Source of the DNA: Rahnella bonaserana
GTDB lineage: Bacteria; Pseudomonadota; Gammaproteobacteria; Enterobacterales; Enterobacteriaceae
Reading direction: 5' to 3'
Length of the DNA: 64,000 bases
Assembly (NCBI RefSeq): GCF_019049675.1
Contig: NZ_JAFMOW010000066.1
Span: 391,516 to 455,515, forward strand
Shown here one piece after another: positions 62,001-64,000 of the stretch. The notes beneath the pieces are model-generated. The model was not told the origin of the DNA, did no database searches, and worked only from the letters and a program-made list of their open reading frames with translations. The first letter of the stretch is position 1; each line of letters begins with the position of its first letter. A program made the position numbers and the translations under genes.

Positions 62001-63912
62001 GAATCCGGTCTTTGGCGATGGCGTGCTGAACGTGGTTGATCTGCTGACCGGCCAGACCATCAGCGGTATCGCGACCAATGTCGCGCAGGGCACACAAGTT
62101 CAGATTTCCCTGAATGGCAAAAACTACCTTGCCAATGTGGGTGTCGGCGGGGTGTTCAGCGTGACCGTACCGGTGACCGATCTGGGCGCCATTCTCAACG
62201 GCACACAGTCGGTGGTCGCCAGCCTGGTGGATGGCTCCGGTAACACGGCATCCGTCACCAATCTGCTGAACGTCGTGTCGCAGTCGCTGCCAACCATTAC
62301 GCTTAACCCGCTGTTTGGTGATGGCCTGCTGAACGCGGCAGATGCGCTGCTCACGCAGACCATCAGCGGTACCACCACCAACGCGCAGGGATCGACCGTG
62401 ACCCTGAACGTCGGCGGCAATACCCTGACGGCGCTGGTGAAAGCGGATGGCACCTTCAGCGTCGCTGTTCCGCAGCTGACGCTGGCGAGCCTGCTCGACG
62501 GTACGCTGAATGTCGGTGCGTCAATCACTAACGCCGCCGGTCATTCAACCAGCGGCAGCGCAACGGCAACGGTCGGTATTCATACTCTGCCAACGCTGTC
62601 ACTTGGCTCACTGTTTGGCGGTGATGGTTATCTGAACGCCGCCGAAGCGGGCACTGACACCAATATCACCGGGACCTCCAACCTGCTCAACGGCACAGTG
62701 TCGGTCAGTATTGGCGGCGTGACTCACACCGGCACTATCACTAACGGTACGTGGAGTGTGCCGTTCACCTCGGCAGAACTGAAAGGGCTGGCGGATGGCT
62801 CAACGCAGGTTTCCGTCTCGGTCGCTGATCTGGTGGGCAACACCTCTGTTATCTCCAACCCGCTGAGCGTACTGACGCATGCACTTCCGCAGGTGGCGCT
62901 GAACCCGTTGCTCGGTCTGACGCTGGGTGTGGTAGGCGGCATTCTGGGTGGTCAGGGGCTGACCCTGAGCGGGACCAGCCGCAACATCGCACAAGGTGGT
63001 CTGGTCAGCGTTACCCTGCTGGGCAATACGCTGGCCGGTACCGTGCAGGCGGACGGTTCATGGACGGTGAAACTTTCCAGTGCGCTGCTGAGCAGTTACG
63101 GGCTGGTGGGCTTGCTGAACGCGCTGCTCGGCGCAGTGGTTGAACTGAAAGCGGTCGATGCGGCCGGTAACGGATTCGATGCGCACGTCGGGCTGACGGT
63201 AGGTTCTTCATTACCGGCGGAAACTGCAACGCTTATGGCAACGTCGCTCTCTGTAGACGATACCCATACGCTGGCGGCGGTTCACACCACGGATACCAGC
63301 ACAACTACGGATACCTCGGTCACACACGCTGCCAGCACGCTGACGGATCCGCTGGTCACTGCGGATACCAGTGCTTCAACCACCACCACGCACGACACCA
63401 CCACGGCGGACACTACCGCGCACGCGGACACGGCGTTCTCCATTGGCGGTATCACCATCGACCTGACGGCCACTGACGGCGTGGCTGTCGGTGGCGCGGG
63501 CGACGACACCATCTCGGTTCATACTCTCGATTTCTCGCAAATCGACGGCGGCACCGGTGTCGATACCTTGCTGCTGGCGGGCACCAATCAGCATCTGGAT
63601 CTGACCGTCCTCGGGCTGAAAGTCGAGCATATCGACATCTTTGACCTGGGTAATTCCGGCACCAACAGCATCTCGCTGAACCTGCATGAGGCGCTGAACG
63701 TGAAGGACAATCCAACCGATGAAGTGATTATCAAAGGGGGCGAGGGCAGTCTGGTCAATCTGCAAATGGGCACCGACGGGGCATGGAACGAAACCGGGCA
63801 ACGCACGGTGGATGGCCTGACCTTCGACGTTTACCACAACGCGTCAATGGATGCATCGAACACCCTGGGAGACGTTCTGGTGCAACACGGTCTGCACGTA
63901 CAACAGAGTTAA
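50071..63912 (+). CDS. Giant BapA-like type I secreted adhesin with about 41 Ig-like domains
   Basis: One uninterrupted 4613-residue surface protein, on length and domain plan a Bap/BapA/SiiE-type biofilm adhesin. Residues 1-125 form a BapA-type N-terminal domain; a hydrophobic glycine-rich stretch (about 133-152) and a (GGGNT)7 linker follow. From about residue 215 to 4380 I count 41 bacterial Ig-like domains of about 90-105 residues, most opening with PTL-NP-GD--LNA-E and closing with TDAAGN. The first part carries a four-domain super-repeat. A Thr/Asp-rich linker (4396-4457) and a C-terminal domain with VGGAGDDTIS resemble type I secretion targets. No cysteine was seen and there is no Sec signal peptide. 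Cognate ABC/TolC-type export genes are probably beyond the window. ATG at 50071 follows AGGGG. Confidence 0.93.
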   Translation: MAQNGSVVIDILSRTNGAVVSQVSNASQDVTLNQISIVRVHATRDAVTSYERVGNDLVIHMKDGRTVRYHSFFDTDGKGHHSELIFDDGVHPIEHAAFVDTGATAAAVPIIPAYETIPDVGALVLDSSNFDPAVLGAVLGVLALGAGIAIAAGGGGGGGGSSSNTGGSDGGGNTGGGNTGGGNTGGGNTGGGNTGGGNTGGGNTGGGTVGGAAPTLTLATFANENIVNQSAAQSTQTFSGSSTNAAAGSTIVLTINGKTFTTTVDGSGNWNVPLSASELQTLADGTYVISVTLTNTSGETITKSVTVVVDTTPPTLTVDPIDGDNVIDANEHQQPLTLTGTASVSEAGRSVDVVLNGVHYSATVGADGVWSVTIPASVVSALAEGNYQLTASLTDAAGNSTSTPESFVINDSAGILTVNPISGDGQLNASEAQSALVITGTTSNVPAGTQITVTVGSTVYNTTTTAGGGWSLTLSPADLQALTDGSTIVTVSMVDSQGNTISQSTDLNVAIHGVPPTLDPAFGGDNTLDASESTTSQTLTGHTGLTGDGQTVTVTIGGQQITGTVAPDGTFSVTVPSSVLGILPQGSNNIVVTVTDPAGNHNTITTPVSVDTVAPTLTVNPLEGDGYISVAEASAPMTLTGTASVSEAGRPVVVTINGVDYTGAIVQPDGSWSVNIPAGSLSNLSQDVTVTATLTDAAGNATTNTSTIHVASDPALPPLITVNTFASDNIVDGAERQTAQTLSGTTTRVEAGQIVTITLNGHTYTATVGTGGNWSVIVPAADMIVLANGPQTITATVSDKAGNEAAPGTDTFNVDATQDGIAIDPVTGDNVINAVETANGILVSGTTLGADPAFQVEVTFHGRSYFANLLSNGRWSLTIPSGDLDGIDISTLQLTATAQAMGGGTLTNSISVGVDNLAPVPTLNTPFGDGYLNIAEAATAETLSGTTGKTGDGQTVTVTIGGHTYNATVDGAGVWSVSLTSADLQALPPGNNAIVVNVTDSAGNTATLNGTATVDLTAPTLTINPVSGDGYINNAEAAADIAVTGTASITEAGNTVTVTINGQPYTGIVAANGQWTVTIPAGAMTGVADGQYPVTVQLSDAAGNSTTITSNVQLAADPASAPTITLNAFTGDNILDGAEQQTAQTISGTTTHVEAGQIVNITLNSVVYNATVQADGSWSVSIPSSALGALTNGTLQIDVAVLDKAGNQATGSESFTVDNTQSGLSVDPVTGDNQLNASEAAAGITISGTSANVPVNGVVTITLNGKTYTATVGVGGGWSTQVSAADLATLSDGKHTITVSATDAVGQTVTGSDVLNVIIHNLPDATLDTPFGDNILNAAEAGVSQTLTGNTGVSGSGQTAVVTFGGQDYTAVVAADGSFSVTVPSSVLTAIGQGPTAVQVAVTDAAGNTSNISVPVSVDTVAPVVTITTPVAGDGIINAAEAGAVIPVSGTAGAGEVGDTVTLSLGGHTYTGTVAAGGAWTVNIPADALANVANGTYTLTATVTDAAGNAGTATAPVTVTADPTLLPTIAIDLFAGDGTLDGAERTSPQTVSGTTTHVEAGQIVTVTIGGIDYQATVLASGAWSVSVPATTLQTLLDGTATIEVSVTDIAGNPAVNSEDFTVNSALGGVTINPITGDNKIDATEAGTGFDISGKTVNVPEGTDVTVQLGTVTYTTQTDADGNWTVNVPSTDVFNLADGTSHVIVTTVTTDQGQVTTTQDLGIYTTLPVPTLNPPFGDGQLGTDEAAATQTLTGSTGLTGDGQTVTVVIDGNTLTGTVATDGTWTVTVPAGTLTGSAEGPTPVVVNVTDAAGNTGTITGSVNVDFTSPTLTLNPVATDNVINAQEVAGIIVLSGTADTGDAGQIVTLQFNGQTYQATVQGDGSWSTNVPAGALAGLADGSYTLTATLSDLAGNTTTVPETVTVVVSNPPVPTIETPFGNTFLNQLEADTDQTLTGTTGVTGAGQSVVVNIGGVDHTATVDAAGIWTVNISAADLQAIPEGSQNILVTATDSAGNAGTVTSAITVDYTLPTLTFDPVATDDIINAAETLQPVVIRGTSDIPDAGQTVSVVLSFNNVTYTAIVQPDGTWSFTLPSSVVQALADTTYTLSASITDAAGNVTTGTHTFTVDAAAADLPTLTITAVSGDDYINAAEKGADIPITGTSTNLEVGQTVVVSFNGKNYNALVGANGDWTATVPLADLATLSDGPITVTATSADTAGNPASASHNATVIAQPGDLPTLTINAISGDDYINNVEHNQGMTVSGTSTHVPVGGTVTVVITGEAYTATFTATVQADGSWSFPMTAAQVQAMPAGNNTFTATADDVAQNVATATHDVAVDTTPPILTVTVDTGGDDIINLAEAALGIPVSGTTDPNLTVTVTLNGKEYTTTADGTGVWNLTIPGVDVQAITTDGTKTIGVSVTDAAGNNVTASSDFTLSSHALPTLSIGVIAGDGILNITEAANGFTLSGTSSGLAPGTAVQVTVPGLADPINGTVNPDGLGWTAIVPPNLLSGLTSGIVQVTVTAEDVAGNPASSSASLDIELSALPLPTINTPFVDGVLNATEAAGNQLITGTTGITGAGQTVLVTVDGTPVLATVANDGTWTATVPSGVLQGLADDTHTISVTATDSAGNTSAAGTLDFTSVTQVLPVAGINTPFGDGILNLDEATAGGSITGTTGITSPGQTVTVVINGNAVPVVVDSAAGTWTVTLTPAQLLGLQDGTWPVVVTVTDSAGNTSPLTASVDVRINNIPQPTIDLPFGDGTLNIAESAAVDGQTLTGSTGVTGAGQTVSVAIAGMTGSPFAAIVDPDTGNWTLNLTPAQMATLGLATAQHDITVTATDAVGNHNETTISFTSHLSGPVPSIDTPFGDGSLNISEAAGVNIITGNTGITGDNQNVKLTIDVNGTTYTATVDPVTGDWSVTLPAGVLNSLGSGAHDINVTVTDAAGNSTPATLPFNSYLTVPDVTINTPFGDGYLSAAEAATAQTITGMTGLTGAGQTVVVTIGGLTIPGVTVDANGNWTAPLSTSEIADLPQGAQQISVTVTDAGGNTGSASAEVGIAVTQLPAVAVTSFAGAGFDLTYAESQSTQTITGTTVNVQAGQQVTVSVGGISHQATVLGDGTWSATFTPAELATLDSADTITASVNDLAGNTANLLAPQAITVNLTPPTFAITIDPVTGDNIINVADGNPANITVSGKSINVPDGTLVNITVGGVPHLATVTGGTWSVSVAAAEFVNGTTTTVTASTLIPATSATQGVLVDTTAPTLTINAFTGDDVLNSTESKSAQVITGTADTGDVGRVVAVTLNGKTYNGTVQAGGTWSVSVPAADLQALPQGNGATNVISATLTDAAGNVGTAVPHTVTVDTSAPLLALDVVAGNNVINLAESLLNVLVGGTSSGADGQTVNVTLGGASIGTAVIQPGGAWSLNLTPAQLLLLNDGTLTLAATVTDQAGNTTSVSTGLDIFFNKLLALNVTSGLGLTDGFLNLAESQVAQTISGTAIGAGVGSVVSTVINGTPLSAIVGANGAWSLNIPAAVLGALGDGQQVLNLNLTDAAGNVTASVLNLDVIKTLPVLGNLDPLFGGNGLLNAAESLLAQTIGGVATAVDGTLVTVTLGGKTYNTTVTAGTWNIQIQPGDLGALLDGNLNLGITLTDPAGNTSTTNIPVGIAIHNLPQVVLNTVFGDGVLNIADLLVNQTISGTVSNVAAGTAIAVQVGTQTINGVVDATGHFLVTVPPSVLGLLSGTTAAVSVTVADAAGNVGSAAANAVLELVKPVINLTSVLGDGLLNAADALTTQVIGGTVSGVTAGTQVQVTLGGKTFLGATDGTGAFSITLQPGDLKALGDGTFPVVVSVTDAGGNTSTSSSTLTSIINAVPKIVLDPVFGADGILNAAEALLTQTISGTVTNGHVGETVNINVGGGLINLTATVGSDGKFSASLTPLQLAGLLDGNLTIVTTVTDEVGNTASNTVGLNVGIHNLPSIVLNPVFGDGVLNVVDLLTGQTISGIATNVAQGTQVQISLNGKNYLANVGVGGVFSVTVPVTDLGAILNGTQSVVASLVDGSGNTASVTNLLNVVSQSLPTITLNPLFGDGLLNAADALLTQTISGTTTNAQGSTVTLNVGGNTLTALVKADGTFSVAVPQLTLASLLDGTLNVGASITNAAGHSTSGSATATVGIHTLPTLSLGSLFGGDGYLNAAEAGTDTNITGTSNLLNGTVSVSIGGVTHTGTITNGTWSVPFTSAELKGLADGSTQVSVSVADLVGNTSVISNPLSVLTHALPQVALNPLLGLTLGVVGGILGGQGLTLSGTSRNIAQGGLVSVTLLGNTLAGTVQADGSWTVKLSSALLSSYGLVGLLNALLGAVVELKAVDAAGNGFDAHVGLTVGSSLPAETATLMATSLSVDDTHTLAAVHTTDTSTTTDTSVTHAASTLTDPLVTADTSASTTTTHDTTTADTTAHADTAFSIGGITIDLTATDGVAVGGAGDDTISVHTLDFSQIDGGTGVDTLLLAGTNQHLDLTVLGLKVEHIDIFDLGNSGTNSISLNLHEALNVKDNPTDEVIIKGGEGSLVNLQMGTDGAWNETGQRTVDGLTFDVYHNASMDASNTLGDVLVQHGLHVQQS
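50581..50694 (+). repeat. Glycine-rich minisatellite in the adhesin (GGGNT repeats)
   Basis: Seven 15-bp units encode GGGNT-type pentapeptides; the first four alternate AAC/ACG and AAT/ACT codons, giving two identical 30-bp units at 50590-50649. Unit length is a multiple of three, so copy-number change would lengthen or shorten the linker without shifting frame. Confidence 0.85.
51613..55248 (+). repeat. Three tandem 1212-bp super-repeats (four Ig-like domains each)
   Basis: Units 51613-52824, 52825-54036 and 54037-55248 have exactly equal length (404 residues). Each contains domain types in the order A (TPFGDG, TGxTGDGQ), B (GTASxxEAG), C (LDGAE, GTTTHVEAGQIV) and D (IDPVTGDN). After 55249 the pattern continues as A-B units of 603 bp. 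Confidence 0.8.
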
Positions 63913-63923
63913 TTTCTGTACTC

Positions 63924-63958
63924 CTCCCCCTGCGAAGGGGGAGGCGGGGAGGGGGTTT
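63924..63958 (+). terminator. GC-rich hairpin after the adhesin gene
   Basis: CTCCCCCT and AGGGGGAG form an 8-bp stem closed by a GCGA (GNRA-type) loop, 11 nt after the stop codon, followed by GCGGGGAGGGGGTTTTG. It may terminate transcription; the GC-rich, pyrimidine/purine-biased sequence around it, with CCCCACCCC at the window end, also looks like a dispersed repeat. Confidence 0.55.
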
Positions 63959-64000
63959 TGCTGGCGACTGCGATGCCATTGATACCCCACCCCAACCCTC

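Overview
The window is chromosomal DNA from a gamma-proteobacterium of the order Enterobacterales. The nuoA-N, menFDHBCE, nrdAB-yfaE, ubiG, gyrA and rcsC/rcsB/rcsD blocks follow the Escherichia coli arrangement and the proteins are close to enterobacterial lengths. The differences point to Yersiniaceae, perhaps a Rahnella-like organism: a ycdZ homologue after nuoN, a clade 3 catalase between menE and yfaZ, no arn/glp genes near yfaZ, and a giant BapA-like adhesin beside rcsD. The genus is inference only. No tRNA, rRNA, CRISPR array, insertion sequence or prophage gene was seen.

Layout. 1-557: long nuo upstream region with an exact ArcA-type box and a perfect 22-bp palindrome. 558-15693: the 13-gene NADH:quinone oxidoreductase operon (NuoC and NuoD fused), closed by a strong terminator. 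15759-16860: a CRP-type site, ycdZ and elaB. 17075-24121: menF-D-H-B-C-E, six tightly packed or overlapping menaquinone genes. 24173-27806: katA (minus), yfaZ and yfaY. 27807-28455: no gene, but a structured inverted-repeat element with base-pair covariation. 28456-32202 (minus): nrdA-nrdB-yfaE, class Ia ribonucleotide reductase and its ferredoxin, with NrdR-like and DnaA-like sites upstream. 32909-36649: an autotransporter with Pmp-like GGAI/FxxN repeats. 36720-40353: ubiG (minus) and gyrA. 40491-48177: the Rcs phosphorelay (rcsC plus; rcsD-rcsB minus, convergent), with two AT-rich orphan genes wedged between rcsC and rcsB. 48215-49399: an MFS transporter. 50071-63912: one 4613-residue repeat adhesin, followed by a GC-rich hairpin at the window end.

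How the genes work together. Nuo and Men supply respiration: complex I feeds electrons to quinone, the men genes make menaquinone for low-oxygen growth, and UbiG makes ubiquinone. KatA removes peroxide. NrdAB/YfaE and GyrA serve DNA synthesis and topology. RcsC, RcsD and RcsB sense envelope stress and usually control surface structures; two very large surface proteins lie in the same 30 kb, although no regulatory link is shown by the sequence.

Most notable: (1) the yfaY-yfaE inverted-repeat element, whose two roughly 90-nt arms keep the same local hairpins by compensatory changes; (2) the adhesin's three successive 1212-bp super-repeats of four Ig-like domains, one domain carrying a patch of foreign-looking codon use; (3) a putative permuted papain-like hydrolase gene at the rcsC/rcsB junction.
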